Origin: Tretioscincus oriximinensis
Taxonomy: Eukaryota > Chordata > Lepidosauria > Squamata > Gymnophthalmidae
Reading direction: 5' to 3'
Assembly: GCA_022410635.1 (NCBI GenBank)
Contig: JAJVDF010000465.1
Location: 990,331-1,054,330, forward strand
Length of the DNA stretch: 64,000 nucleotides
Shown one piece after another: positions 48,301 through 60,965 of this stretch (within the stretch, counting starts at the first letter, position 1; the number at the start of each line of letters is the position of its first letter). The position numbers and the translations under genes are program-made. The notes beneath the pieces were generated by a model. That model did not search any database, had not been told where the DNA came from, and saw nothing but the letters and a program-made list of their open reading frames with translations.

Positions 48301-48510
48301 CCCACCTTCTGTGGTTCCCCTCCCCTGCCAACCTTTTCCTTCTCCAAGTCTTCCCTAACCCTGTTTTCATCTTACCCTAATCCTAGAAAGGTTATAGCTG
48401 ATCAAGGGGGCAGCAGCAGTGTTGTTTCTTCATTCCAGATAAACCCTACTCAAAATTCAGTTGGCTTCAGTAAGTATTGATAAGTGGTGTCTGATTCTGG
48501 CCAGAGAAGG

Positions 48511-48612
48511 AGAAAAGCCTCTCTCTGCATTGGCCTTATTTCAGATTGAATCCTAGAATTTGACTTTGCCATCCTCATGTTTGCACATATTACAATAAGC
48601 TCTAGATCTAAA
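48511..48612. repeat. inverted-repeat interspersed element, copy 3 (partial)
   Basis: CTCTGCATTGGCCTTATTTC, AGATTGAATCCTAGAATT, then CCATCCTCATGTTTGCAC match the left part of 751-919. The GAAA microsatellite follows directly. Confidence 0.45.
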
Positions 48613-48630
48613 GAAAGAAAGAAAGAAAAA

Positions 48631-48670
<40 letters not shown>

Positions 48671-48677
48671 AAAAAGA
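48610..48677. repeat. (GAAA)n microsatellite
   Basis: About 68 bp of GAAA units with two A-rich interruptions. Confidence 0.95.
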
Positions 48678-48679
48678 AC

Positions 48680-49315
48680 AGCAGAAGAAATCATCTACCT
48701 AGATATTTTAAAAAACATGCTCTTCCGGGAAACTCAAGTCTTCTTGGCAGTTTTTTATGGTGTTATCAGTGCAACAATCATTGTTTTTAAAAAAGCTTCC
48801 TGAAGAACCCCTTGCTTACTGGCACTGAACTCACCGTGTGTGAGGCATGTCGTCTTATGGGAAGTCAGGAGTTCAGTATCTAGTTTCTCAGCCATTCTCT
48901 ATTTCAACAGAAAGCTTGTTCTGCTGTTTACATTTAAGGATATTTTCCTTGGAAAAAGGAACAGCTGTCAAACCAAATGTTTCCTTTGTTCATGAGGGGC
49001 ACGAAGGTCATGTTCTGAGTCATATTCATGAAGAAGCATAGAGCATTTTTTCTAGTGATCAATAGACCAGTTAGATGCCCCAATGTTTGACTGAAACATT
49101 TTATCCAAATGAAGCTGCATTTACAATTAGATTTTAATCCAGTTTCAGTCCACTTTCTAATATCATAACACATCAGTGCATTAAGATCTCAAGAATAAAG
49201 TTGTCTTGCAGTTCTTTCTCTTTCAAAGATGTAAGGGACAGGGACATACAGGTGCCCCCAAATCCAGAAACATCCTTCCTCTCTGGTAGCTCATCAAGTG
49301 CCAATATATTATACC
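48680..49315. other. intergenic, nothing recognised
   Basis: No gene or repeat recognised. Confidence 0.4.
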
Positions 49316-49440
49316 GTTTGTGGCGCCTGATTAAAACTGACCTCTTCACCCAGGCTTCTGCATTTTGTCCTGTCAGGAAAGTAGCTGGGTTGAACTGTCT
49401 AATCAAGATTAGTGATTCATGTTTGTGTACCTTATTTGTG
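49316..49440 (+). mobile_element. L2-like LINE C-terminal fragment
   Basis: Plus-strand YRLWRLIKTDLFTQAS corresponds to FRRLVKTCLFTRA of the 16950-17345 copy. It is very short and decayed. Confidence 0.4.
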
Positions 49441-49444
49441 ATCT

Positions 49445-49650
49445 GGATTATTTATTTATTTATTTATTTTTAGTACTTTTATCCCGCCCTTCACCCTAAG
49501 GTCGTAGGGCGGCTTACAACATTAAAATAACGTAACAGTTAAAAACAGTGACCCCCAAACCCTCCCCACCCATTCACACACCCCCAGGCGTGAGCCCGGC
49601 CGGGAGGTCCCCTAACTACCAAATGCCCGGGTGCAAGGAGCATGCATCCA
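49445..49650 (-). mobile_element. L2-like LINE/SINE 3' end, minus strand
   Basis: Reversed tail: five ATTT units, then TTTTATCCCGCCCTTCACCC and GGGCGGCTTACAACATTAAA. About 130 bp of GC-rich element body follow. Confidence 0.55.
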
Positions 49651-50871
49651 ATCCACATTGTAGCACATGTTGTGTGATCATGCTAATGAATTTGCTTAGC
49701 ACCTAAAGTGTACAGTACAAAGGACCTGAATGTAAATTAGGACTGGCTTTCGCTAGGTGACTGAGTGTTTCAGATGAACCCACAGGAGGAAAAGGACTTG
49801 CCAGTAACATCAACCTTGTTCTGATATTATCAACATTATGTAGAATTAACTTGCTGAGATGAAACTTGTGGTGCTTCTGTCTGGAAAAACCCTGAAGAGG
49901 CGTGTCCAGGTTTTTAGGCTTACATGGGCTGCACTGAATGCAGAAGAATTGTCATGGACCGAATATATAATATAGTAGTCAATTTATATTAATAATAAAA
50001 AATCTATTTTTAAAATATTTTTATTATAACATTTAAAAACATGAGATGCTTCACTACTAACAATCAAGGACTGTATGTATACTGTGGCCCGTGGGCTGCT
50101 CTAGAACCTCGCTGACATTTTAGTTTATATTCATATATATATATTTTTAAAAATTAATCCTTTATCATATTTACATAATTTAATGTACTGGTTTCATACA
50201 TATAGTCACATAAAGGACAGTAATGTTTTCAAAAGTTTTACCCCTTCCCTCCCACCACAAGAATACTGCTTGACCAAAAATTGGTGGCTTGGCTCCTTCC
50301 AACAATAGTACGGTATATTGCATTACTACATAGTAAATATAGTGTTGTAGTTTAATTTTTTTTTTTGCTTGATGTGTTATCTTTGTCAACAGATAATTCT
50401 TTACTACTGGTCCTATTCATATTTTTATTTAAAATGTTCTTCAGTCCTCTCTTCAATATACAAGTACTTCGGCATAACCTTTATCTGGTGTGGAAATGTG
50501 CAAAGTGGTGGTTCCATGGCTCAACAGGCTGATCCTTTCAGTTTTCTGAAGCAAAGAGGCTTGAATCAGTAGCGAGGGATTCAGGCAGCCGAGCTGAGAA
50601 GACATCAGTTTGATGCAACATGAAACAGCGTTAAATTTGTCGCCATTACCACCCATTTGAACTGTGAAAACTAAGGAACAACCTCTTAGGTGCTTATGGA
50701 GTTCCAGCCCACTATGCATACCTATGGAGATATGTTTTGATCAATTGTATAAGTTAGCAGTGCTTCAGTTGTTTTAGCCTTAGCTTTGCATATAACTATT
50801 ATTGTAAAGCATATGCAGGTATTTGGTAAAGCAAACCATGCATTTTCCATCTTGGATTTCACATTGTAAAA
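49651..50871. other. intergenic, nothing recognised
   Basis: AT-rich, no gene and no repeat assigned. Confidence 0.4.
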
Positions 50872-51850
50872 TAAGTTGCTGCTTTATTTTTATTTTTAAG
50901 TATTTTTTTATTTTGACACTTACAAAACAAAATTTACAAACACAAGACATAAACCCTCTCCCTCCCCCCATGGATTCATTAGATAGTGATAATACAGACT
51001 GAATTAACAAGGCATTGTTTGATATGAATAAGAAATAAATTTCGCCCATTGCACAGTCCAGGACTTTCTATCTTGGATAGCCATCCTCCACAATCTTTTC
51101 TCTCGTAAACAATCAAATCTAAGAAACTCAATCATATATTCAGTCCACAGATCTGTTGTCTTTCCAACCTCTGGCTCTAATACATTGTGACAATAAATAC
51201 CGATCCCTATGGTCTACATTAACATTACCACATACATTGCATACTAATATTTCTGCCGAATCAGGAATAGGGATTTGGGTGATCTCATAAATCAAGACTT
51301 GGATCCTTTGCCAAAACTTTCTGATTTCTGTACATTCATACCACATATGCAGGTAGAATCCTCTCGATTGACACCCATGCCACAAACCGGAGATATACGG
51401 GTAATATGTGAGAGCTGGGCTGGTGTTCTATACCACCTTGTTATAAGTTTAAGTTCTAATTCCTTTAATCTATTATCCTTAATTAATTGAATATTATTAA
51501 CCCAAATTGACCATATATTGTCAATATTAGGTATATCCTGTTGCCATTGTCCTTGGATCAAGGTTTGATTTTTAAATTTGTTTTTAATAAGAAGTTGGTA
51601 AATTTCACCTGCCAGTCTCACTCCGCCTTTTTGCCTTTTTATAACTATCCTCTCAAATTCTTCTACAGAATTGTGCATCATAGTTGTGGATTGCAATTTC
51701 CTGCATTCAAAATCTCAGATGATTACATCCCCCTAGTCTCCTGATTTCGTTTACCTGTTTACGATTGCCATTTTCATCAAAGAAGTCTCTAATATTCTCA
51801 GTATTCCATGCTCTTGGAGAGTATTAAGAATAGTCTGCCAGCCTATCTTC
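50872..51850 (-). mobile_element. L1 LINE 3' part, decayed
   Basis: Minus-strand ORF2 C terminus in two frames. One contains QGQWQQDIPNIDNIW and LKLITRWYRTPAQLSHIT (about 51570-51420). The other has WHGCQSRGFYLHMWYEC, the C-x3-C-x7-H-x4-C region, broken by a frameshift right at the motif. A reversed poly(A) and a C-rich 3' UTR (CCCTCTCCCTCCCCCC) lie at 50880-50970. No target duplication was identified. Confidence 0.85.
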
Positions 51851-51934
51851 NCCGGTAAGGTTTATTGCCTTCTTTATGTAGACGCAAGCATTTGCAAGAA
51901 TATAAGCTTTGCAACAAAAGCTATGTGTGCCACC

Positions 51935-52010
51935 TTATGGTTGGTCGCCCTGAGACCTTTGGTTATAGGGTAAGATACAAGTACAAATAATAATAAAAAA
52001 TAATAATCTG
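51935..52010 (+). repeat. L2/SINE-type 3' tail fragment
   Basis: GTCGCCCTGAGACCTTTGG, TATAGGGTAAGATACAAGTA and AAATAATAATAAAAAATAAT. Confidence 0.5.
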
Positions 52011-55000
52011 CTACCAAAGCAGTCTGTTGATAATAGTGTGGATGTCGCCGAAAACAGTGACGGTGTATATGTGACCTCATAGACAGTTAGATACTTCAAT
52101 GGAAGGAGAGTATTTACTCTTGCTTTTATCTCTGTGTAAACATGTTTTGAGCATTCTTTGTTTGGTCTGTGTTTTCTTTTAATAAAGTGGATTTGGTGAA
52201 GGAGGGGTGGTCAGGTTTGTCCTGAGAGACTTGGCTTCCTCCTCACCATCTGAAAGTGTCAGATGAAGTTGTTTTAATATGCTACACACACCTGAATATC
52301 TTGCTTTTAAAGAGAGCTACCAAGTCTATCAGATCAGTCATTTTAGGCAGCTTTATCTGGTCTATGTACTAGAAGAGGGTTAGGGTAGGACTGGAAGAGC
52401 GTAGGACTCCCCCTTATTCAAGCAATGTGGAAGGATGTTTCTGCTACTCTTGCTAGAGAGTATATCGTCAAGTGCAAAAGCTGCCTTACATTGGATCTCC
52501 ATTAGGCAGCAAAAGCACTTTAGAGTAGCCAGCATCCATTGTTGTAATAGAGTCTGGCTAAACTGAGGCCCTGAATAAGATATGTTTGCTGCCTAAAGGA
52601 AACACAATTCCAGGCTCCAATACTTTTCAATGATTCAAAGAACATCTTGGGCTTGGAGAAAATCAATGTTTCTAAAAGAAGACTATTTGTTTGCCTTATC
52701 TAGATTTCTTTTCTGATTCTTCAGTTGCTTGAAGGTAACCATCCAGGACTTCATAAGAAAATTCCTTGGGCCAAGAGCTCCAGCCTTTGGTTCTAAGGTT
52801 TGCAAGATAAAGCCTGAAAACTCTGGTGGGAGCAGCGGTCCTGCAAAGAAACATCTCCAGGACTAACAGCCATTTATAGTCGATTTCAGAGAAATAGCCG
52901 TGTTAGTCTTTTTAGAAAGTTCAGCAGGAGAAAGGTAGGTGACATGAGTTTTCATAGACATGTTTACATCTGAAGAAGTAGATGTGTCTATGAAAGCCCA
53001 TGCCAGAGTTCCTTTATATGGGTACCATCAGAACATCAACTTAGATGCCTCTTTCTCAAACAGGATTCTATCGTTGCTGCTGGAATGGGATCCTGGTGCA
53101 ACTTACTATATCCGTTAAATTCATGCTTTAAAGCTGTCCTTTTGGGTTGCACATGGAACAACTTGTATACATGAACGGAGCAACCCAAAACCCATATATA
53201 TATATACATACACGGTAGCATATGTGGTACTATTCAAAAGCACCTTGTAAGATTCCATTCCAGGTCCTTTCAGTTCAGAGAGATTAGGTGTTTGGAACAC
53301 GTTTTCAGTGATGTCCTACTTGCAATGCTCTTTTACTTTATTTTTACCTTATTTGATCTCATGTTTTCTTCATCCCCACTGTATAAGCAGAGTCAGTGGG
53401 TTTTTTTTTAAGCAAATACCAGTTGTCCCACATAATGATTATGCAAATAAGTCGCAGTCTACTTTTTGAACTACTACTTTTTTTTAAGAATGCAGTGTAC
53501 ACTTGAACATTTTTACCCTGGGTCATACAAATTGCCCAGGAAAGTATACCAGTAGCATTGCTCCCTTGTAAATTATTTATAAGCTACTAATATCTGCAGC
53601 CGCTTGGGATTTAATAGCATCTACAGTACAGATCATGTTGTGGTAAGCTGAAAAGTCTAAAAGTGTAATTCTGCACTAATAGATATACTAGTCTGGACTA
53701 GTAAGTATACTAGCAGCTTCCTTTCTGTGTCTGCTGGTATCACTACTATGGGTTGACCACACCAGTGTACAGAAGAAAAGTTCCTAGTATTTTTTCTGGT
53801 TTGGTAACTGGACAGTCCTGGTCAGTGTGGTCAGGTCCCAGTGTGAGTCTCAGATGCCTCAGAGACACAGCCTGGGCCAACAGAAGGTCACTGTTGCATT
53901 TCTGTGGAAATGTACAATCTGAATGCAATCTCAAATAAGCAATATAAGTTCATAAGTAAATAGGAATACCTGCAACAGCTTTTATTAGAAAAAAGTTATG
54001 TGTCAGAGTCAGTGTTTTATGTTCAGAATACGTAATTGTATTCAAGAAAGTTACCAAAGAATCTGGATGATCAACTCTTCAGAACTTTCAGCAGAATCTA
54101 CATAATTAAAAGCTCTAGAGAGATGATGACTGAACAGCACTGCAACTATCAGGCATTTAGGCTGTTCCAGATAACAGCAGCTGCTCTCAGAAGTGAATCT
54201 TTGGCACAGTGGGCTGACCCACTTTGGAAAGACGTGCAACCCGTATTAGAGCCTCCTGTTGCCATAAAGAATGATGGTACCCTACATACGCTTTGCTGAT
54301 CTTAGGAAGCACCTACCTGGTTTGCTCTCTGCCCACCTCTGTTTCAGGATGTGAAGAGTATTGTGCAAATCTGGAATCATTTCCTGTTCTTCCCAAAATA
54401 GGAATGGGCAAAAACTTCAATGCCTTTTGACAATAGTGAGGGCTTGGAGGATGTAGGCCTGTGATTGCCTTTCCTTCCTGATCCTACAGTAGAGCAAGCA
54501 CTTTGGCCCAGAAGTAGATCCTTCTGAGCTGATACAAAAGCAACCTTTGCCCATTGTCTTTGGAGAGTAAATGAGGACTGATAATGTTGTTTTAATTCTT
54601 AGCAAAGGTAGGACTTTGGAAGATGCAGATTTTCCATTTTACTTCAGTATCATTTTAACTGTGTTCATATAACTTGAAAACAATCCAGTGATATCTAATG
54701 ATCAGCACATTTATGAAGACTATTTTACTTGTTTACATACTTATTTTTATGACTGTTATAATTGAAATACTCTAAGCTACTTTCAACAAATTCACAAAGA
54801 CAATGATTACAGGCACATGAGGTTTTCCTACTCTGCTTCATGTGTTAAAGGAGTTTTTGCAGAAAAAAGGGCCTTAGCCCCATTTTCTGAAATGGCCATG
54901 CCTGTGAGAAGCCTTCTTGTGTGTGTGGTTCTTAATGGGATTACCAGGATACCCTGAGAAGATGCTAACATAAAACAATTCAGAATTGCATACCGAACAT

Positions 55001-56077
55001 GCTCAGTATTCACTTCCTGGTTAGTCGTCTTATCAGTTCCAAGTGGATTTCCAAGTGGATTTAAAGGTGTTCTAATAGTTTGTTTGTGAAAAGACAAAGG
55101 AACATATGCATGGACTCGCAATTGGATTATTCCAGATTTAAAAGCTATTGTGATTTTTAACACACAGTGCGGAGGGGGCAATATATCCTCAGAGACTTGC
55201 TAAGTATTTTTTTATGATCACTTTACTAATTTAAATTGACTATTTCCATTTGTTTTTATTATTTTGGGGGATATTAATATAATCCCTTTTATCATTTTCA
55301 TTCACTCCTCGGAAAATGCTTAAGAGCACTAATTCTGATATCAAAAGATATCTGTACTGATATCTATTTCTAAACTAGTACTTATTTCTAAAATATTCTT
55401 ATTCTGGGACATTACCACCACATATAAAAATAAATTGATTTTTCTTGCATTCCTTCCCTCAGTTTACGATATCTTCTTTCTTAATCTTTGCTAGAACACA
55501 CAGAGTGAAATACCATTTGTTTATCGTTTTAAATTATATTTCTTTAATTACACCAAATTTCATTGCCAAGAAAAAAACTAATTTATTTTCCCATTTTTTT
55601 ATTGTAGAGAAGGGGGAATTATGTGTTTAATTTATATATAAAAGCGCTAATCCTTTTTAAAGATCATTATGCTGATTTTTTTTCAAATTCAGTAAAGCCA
55701 TTTCATTTCTAGTCCTAAAGTTTTATACAAATGTTATATTAGATGATTTTTTTTATGTAGATAAGTAAACATATGTCATGGTAACTAATTACCACAGAGC
55801 TGTTTAAAACTGTTAAAGGAATTTCTTGCTACTATGTATTTGCAATAAACTTTGTAAATTGAAATTTGGCAGATAGCATAAAATTAAGGAGACAGAAAAT
55901 AATTCAGGAAAAAGGCCAGATGATTGTAATAGAATTTTAAAATGATCAACATTAAATGCTACTTATGCAAAATGAGGTAACAATGCAGATGTTAAAAGAC
56001 TATAGTAGTTCACAGTTATGGGTGCATCCTAACATCACTCAAATATTGCATCATGAAGCACTATAATTCCCATTAAA
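52011..56077. other. intergenic spacer, mostly unassigned
   Basis: AT-rich DNA without recognisable exons. Only the repeat at 52887-53005 and a short TA tract near 53194-53206 are assigned. Confidence 0.4.
52887..53005. repeat. interspersed repeat with TGAAGAAGTAGA core
   Basis: CAGAGAAATAGCCGTGTTAG and TCTGAAGAAGTAGATGTGTC followed by TATGAAAGCCCATGCC are familiar parts of a widespread sauropsid repeat. Related pieces lie at 35896-35934 (inside the duplicated segment) and, reversed, at 11797-11835. Confidence 0.5.
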
Positions 56078-56390
56078 GCAGGCACGGATAGCTCAGTTGC
56101 TAAGGAATCCGTCTCTCGCCTGGGAGATCGGGTTTTGAAGCCCTGTGTTGGAAGTGGGGAGGGGCGAGCACCTTCCACTAGCCTGTAGCTCTAGCCAACC
56201 CAGCTATTTGAAAGCATGAATTTCAAGAAATTGCAACCGACTGCAAGTAGATACATAGGAACCACCAGAGCCTGGTGGGGAAGATAGAATATAAGCCTTC
56301 GGGCAAAATATATCCTTGTAAGCCTCTTTGAGTCCCTTTGAAAGGTGAGAAAAGCGGGGTATAAAAACCCAGTTCTTCTTCTTCTTCTTA
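56078..56390 (+). mobile_element. tRNA-derived SINE (family A), full length
   Basis: The head GCAGGCACGGATAGCTCAGT has a B-box-like GATCGGGTTTTGAAGCC. A full body follows, with the tail AAAGCGGGGTATAAAAACCC and AGTTC plus TTC repeats. This is the best-preserved plus-strand copy and a good family reference. Confidence 0.85.
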
Positions 56391-57025
56391 ATAGTTCAGT
56401 CATCACAATTCATTCTGCAATAGGCAGTGGCACCACCAGAGCAGAATGATGTCATGCTAACCTTTGGCTGTCATGGTGCAGGAGCAAGAAAATGGTGGCT
56501 CTGGGTACAGTTTTGAGGCAAGGAGGCAGGAAGAAGATGAAAGGAAGAAAGAGGCTACCAATGACAGGCAATAGGCTTATTCTGCAAGTCATGTAATAAA
56601 TTAATTATGGCTGAGCAGCATGGTGACTGTGTGATGAGTTGTACTTCATATCCAGGTATTTCACCAATGGGAAATAACAGTATGTGCAGGATTGGTGCAA
56701 CTTGCACTTGTGCAGCCACCATTTTGGGCATCTGTGCATGTGCACCATTACTTCCGTTCAGGTAAGTTATTACACTATAACAGAGAAAAGTGTTATTAAA
56801 TCTGTTTTTCTGATGTTATAGTATAGCATGATATGGTATTATATCATGCTATCCTTATGCTACTATGGCTTCAGTATACCACATAGGAATTATTCCATAC
56901 TCGTATTATAACATTTTAAAAATCCTCCTGTGAATGCAGAACTTTCTACTTTAAATGAAACATTTAGTCTGATTTATATTCATCTGGAATATTGTTTCAG
57001 CTTCTCTTTTTTATGAAACATATAG
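56391..57025. other. intergenic, nothing recognised
   Basis: No gene or repeat recognised. Confidence 0.4.
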
Positions 57026-57040
57026 ACAAATGGGAAGATC

Positions 57041-57884
57041 AATATGGTAATGGTACAAAATCACTAGTTACCAGATCCAATTGGTTGAGTTGTCACTAGA
57101 CGCATTAACAAAAAGTATTTTGATGGTAAAAGTGATTTAACAAAGCAGCCAATTACATAAGAGATATTTGTTGATGATGGGTGTAATGCGGAAAATGCAC
57201 TTGGCATAACAGCAGCCATATTAAGGGTATAAGATTGTTAGAAACTGTGTACAGTAGAATGACCATGAGAGAATCTGCAAAGAATGTGTGCTCATTAATG
57301 TTTAATTATTTTGGTTACCAACTTGGGAAGAAAAAGGGAGTTAATGTGGGCATGCAGAGACGCTTCTGGAAACCTTGAGAACGACGAGATAAGAGTGTAC
57401 TAGTAACTTTAAGAAACATCGAGTTGGCAGTTTGCCTTATCTTGCACCTGGAGCCAAGGATTGCTGAAGCACCAAGTATTTGATTGACAACAGCTGGAAA
57501 AGGAGGGATGATAGAAGGAAGAAGTATTGAAAAGCCCGTGTTGAAGAGTAATAATGATTCGTTCTATTCTTTACTATCGATCTCGCTTTTACTACTATTT
57601 GCTATGCTCCTGGTTACAGTGTTTGTGGTTTCAAACCTTTGATGTAACCAATTTTTTATTTCATGTCTGCTAAGTGCTTTGATGATCCTAATGAATGGAT
57701 TAGCTGCAGTTTGTCTTATTACTTCGTTTGCTTTGCTTTTACTTTTATGAACCGTAATGCAAGAAGCTGTTCTTTTAGAACTATTACAAACTGCTGAATT
57801 TTCTTTGATACAATAAATTTTTATTTTTGAAATCCTGGTTTGGATTATTTTTGAGACACGCTATGGAATTTTGAGGAACCACAA
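57041..57884 (+). mobile_element. 844-bp insertion with 15-bp target duplication, unclassified
   Basis: ACAAATGGGAAGATC is at 57026-57040 and 57885-57899, exactly flanking 844 bp. The insert has AATAAA at 57812-57817 but no poly(A) tail or coding frame, and its ends (AATATGGTAATGG and GGAACCACA) are not clear inverted repeats. A 15-bp duplication fits LINE-driven insertion better than an LTR element. Orientation is tentative. Confidence 0.55.
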
Positions 57885-57899
57885 ACAAATGGGAAGATC

Positions 57900-58784
57900 T
57901 TTGAGCTGAGGGCAAGTGCTTCTACCCTGGGTTGAGGTCTATTCCATCACAATGGGATAGCTAATATTTGGAGATGTTTTACATTGTGCCTAAGCCCCTT
58001 TTCCTTCTTCCACTTCCTCACAGTGTTTTCTTATTGTTTATGATAGGTTTGTTATTGAATATCTCTGGGCAAATTTTCACATCAGCGGGTGAGGAAGAGA
58101 ATATGCTATTCCATAAATTAAAAGTGAAGAAGCAGACCAATGGTTCCTACAGAGTTGTATTCTGGCCTGTGTTCTTCAAAGAAGGTGGAACCATCTAAAT
58201 TATGGCTCTTAACTCCCTTTTGTTTAGACACAAATATGGTACTACTGAGAGGCCTAAGGAAACCAGTAATCTCAGCATACTTTCCCACTTCACAGACTGT
58301 GATGAAAACACTTGGTCAATGCGTCTTCGTTCCACTGTAGCTTATGGAACTCCTCACTACTTCAAGACCACCAACCAGAGTCTTCTCTGTCCCCCACAAA
58401 GGCCAAAAGCAAAAATGTAACAAGTTACAAAATACACTTGCCAATATGTAAAATTAAGTAAAAGCTTTATTAAAAAATGAGAAAAAGAAAATGATAAATA
58501 AAATTAGGTACATGAAGAAAATAAGTTGGTTGGTACAGAAAAAAGTTGCTTCAGGTAAGTATCTTTCAATGTCGCACAAGCACAAAGAACAAACTTACAT
58601 TGCAAAGTTCAGCATAATTCAGTTCTTCCCCACGGAGCATAGCTCCGTGCCATCTCTGTTTGATTTCAAAGGATCATCCGTGATACGCCATGATCTTAAG
58701 GTTCTCCTCATATGAAAACTATAGTCCAAAACTACTTCCCCATGTCCCACCTTGGTTACTATTGAATGAATGTGATTGGACAAT
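57900..58784. other. intergenic, nothing firmly recognised
   Basis: No gene. 58390-58700 is A-rich with AGCTTTATTAAAAAATG, loosely like the A-rich half of the LTR-like elements, but there is no clear alignment. Confidence 0.35.
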
Positions 58785-58885
58785 CTGGACAGTCATCTGT
58801 TTGGGATGGTTTAAGGGATCCTGCATTGAGCAGGGGGTTGGACCCGATGACCCTGGAGGTCTCTTCCAACTCTATAATCCTATGA
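58785..58885 (+). mobile_element. CR1 LINE 3' tail fragment
   Basis: GGGATGGTTTAAGGGATCCT, a GATGACCCTGGAGGTC-like segment and CCAACTCTATAATCCTATG show the CR1 3' end with its octamer-type terminus. Confidence 0.8.
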
Positions 58886-59074
58886 TCTCTGAAATTGCCA
58901 ATCAATCTTTGCAGTGGACAAATCAAGATTTGATGTAAGTTTCTGAAGAATCTTCAAACCTGGTTTTTTGGAATGTTTTCTTATCCACTTCTCTTGCCTG
59001 GTTCTAGCCTGCAAATTTTAGTTAACTGCCCATGACCTTGAATTGTTTTACTACTTGCACCTGTTCTTTGCTAA

Positions 59075-59555
59075 GTTTCCAATGCGAAAGCTTCTTGATA
59101 ATGATGGACAGGGTGAATAGAGAAAAATGTTTTCTCTATCACACAACACTAGGACCAGAGGGCACTCCTTAAAACTGATGGGTAGAAAAGTGAGAACAGT
59201 CAAAGGAAAGTATTGTTTTCATCCAGAGGATCATTGACCTGTGGAATTTACTTCTTGAAGAGGTAGTGGTAGCTAACTGCTTGGATAGTTTGAAGACAGG
59301 ACTAGACAGGTTTATGGACACCAAAGGTATAAATGCGTGCTAGGAATGGATGCTTGGATGCTGCCTCTGGGATGGAGCAACAGGCAGGACTCCGGAAATA
59401 TCATTTGCAGGGAGTCATGAATAGGNGCATATTTTGCTTTCCTCTGTTCAGACTGCCCAGGTGCATCTGGTGGGCCTCTGTGTGAGACAGAATGCTGGAC
59501 TAGATGGGCTGTGGCCTGATCCAGTATGGCTTTTCTTATGTTCTTATGTTACTCT
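59075..59555 (+). mobile_element. CR1 LINE 3' end
   Basis: Starts inside the ORF2 C terminus (GACAGGGTGAATAGAGAAAA), runs through the region encoding LDSL-type residues and the 3' UTR (GGATGGAGCAACAGGCAGGA), and ends TTCTTATGTTCTTATG. It aligns throughout with 61480-61920 and 63580-64000. Confidence 0.88.
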
Positions 59556-60363
59556 TAAAGGCCCAAGAACCAAAATGGAGCAAGTTTGGTTAACATTACA
59601 AAGCATAACACAGATGCCATTTACACAATAACATAAGAATCTTAATATTAGGTTTATCACTACAAAACTAACAGCTAACTTGGGTGCCTAAATAATTTTC
59701 TTATTCCCAAGTGGGCCTTGGAAAGCAAGTAAAATAGAGCTGCATAGGAAGAGACTGAGGTCCGCAATAATTAAAGAAGCCTCTAGGGAGCCTTCAGGAT
59801 AGGCATAAGGAGCTCTTCTTATGCTGCTGCAACTCAGCATCCCTGATAATTTCAAAATGATCACTTTATTTGAAGCAGAGTCCACTGGCAGTCTGGAAAG
59901 CTAAAATTCATCTACAGCAGCACTTTCAGGGTGAATTATTATTTCTGCTTGCTCTTTCTAAAAACGTAGAAGTGGAGGAAATTGCAAAACCCTGCTGGTA
60001 TTGTTGGAACTGCAACACACCTGCATGGTTTCAAAGCAATAACAGGACTGTGAGAAACCATTCCACTACTCTTCCATGGAAACCAGAAACAGTGCTGGTT
60101 TTTGAGCATCCAAACCCTATTGTGAAAGCTAAACTGAGGCTGAGTCACTGAACCTGCACACACTGAGAGGTACATACTCACAAGCCCACCCTTGTATTTG
60201 ATGGCAGTCAGCACTAAATTTGGTGGTTTGGGGGTGCCTGCTATTCCCATTGACAGTAAAATGGCTGTCAGATAAGAGGACAGCTGTCACATACAGGGTC
60301 CAAAGCGATCATGAAATCACTGGGAAGAGGTTGGTTGTCCATCCTGCCTTCCTGTTGCAATAA
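59556..60363. other. intergenic, nothing recognised
   Basis: No gene or repeat recognised. Confidence 0.4.
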
Positions 60364-60965
60364 GCAGGCACGAATGGCTCAGACAGTTAAGTGCAGGTCT
60401 TTCATCTGAGAGATTGGGTTTTGAGTCCCTGTGTCGGACGTGGGGAGGGATGCATCATCACTAGCCTGGGGCTCTAGACTGATAGAATTGGTCAGCAAGC
60501 GCAGCAGAGTTTAAAACAAACGAACAAAACAATGATTGTAAAAAGAAACAAAGTTATTTATTAATACATATAAAAAAATGTAAAAAGAACTGTAAAAGAG
60601 AAGGAAACAAAGAACACAAGAATGCAGCAGATAACAGAAAGAGAGGTATGGAACAGAAACATACCTTTTTCAAGGTAACAGGTGAAGCCCTGCCCATCCT
60701 CCAATTAGAAGCTCACCTGTCCTACATACACCATCTCTAACATCAGGTTAACAATCCTGGTAATACTTAAGAGTATTCCAATAAGCTAACATAGCCAACC
60801 AAGCTATATGAAAGAAAGGATAGCAACAAACTGCAACTAGATAAATGGGAACTAAAACAGCGCTGAGGAGAAGAGAGAATGTAAGTTTTGGGGCAAAAAA
60901 TAATCTTATAAACACACAGCTTTGGGTGAGAAAAGTGGGGTGCAAAGCCTCAGTTCTTCTTCTAC
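60364..60965 (+). mobile_element. family A SINE split by an insertion
   Basis: The head GCAGGCACGAATGGCTCAGA and first body part are at 60364-60478. The body resumes at about 60792 (CCAACCAAGCTATATGAAAG) and ends with CCTCAGTTCTTCTTC near 60965. The break falls inside the CTAGCCAACC block of the family. Confidence 0.7.
60479..60791. mobile_element. about 313-bp unclassified insertion in a SINE
   Basis: Foreign to the SINE consensus: an A-rich first half (AAAGTTATTTATTAATACAT) and a later part with GAAGCCCTGCCCATCCTCC. The flanks share only TAG, so the boundaries and mechanism are unsure. The composition is reminiscent of the LTR-like elements at 3930 and 33783. Confidence 0.45.

Noticed and set aside
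56078..56160. tRNA gene at the SINE heads
   Set aside because: A- and B-box-like motifs are present, but no intact cloverleaf. Each is joined to a SINE body and tail and repeated across the window.
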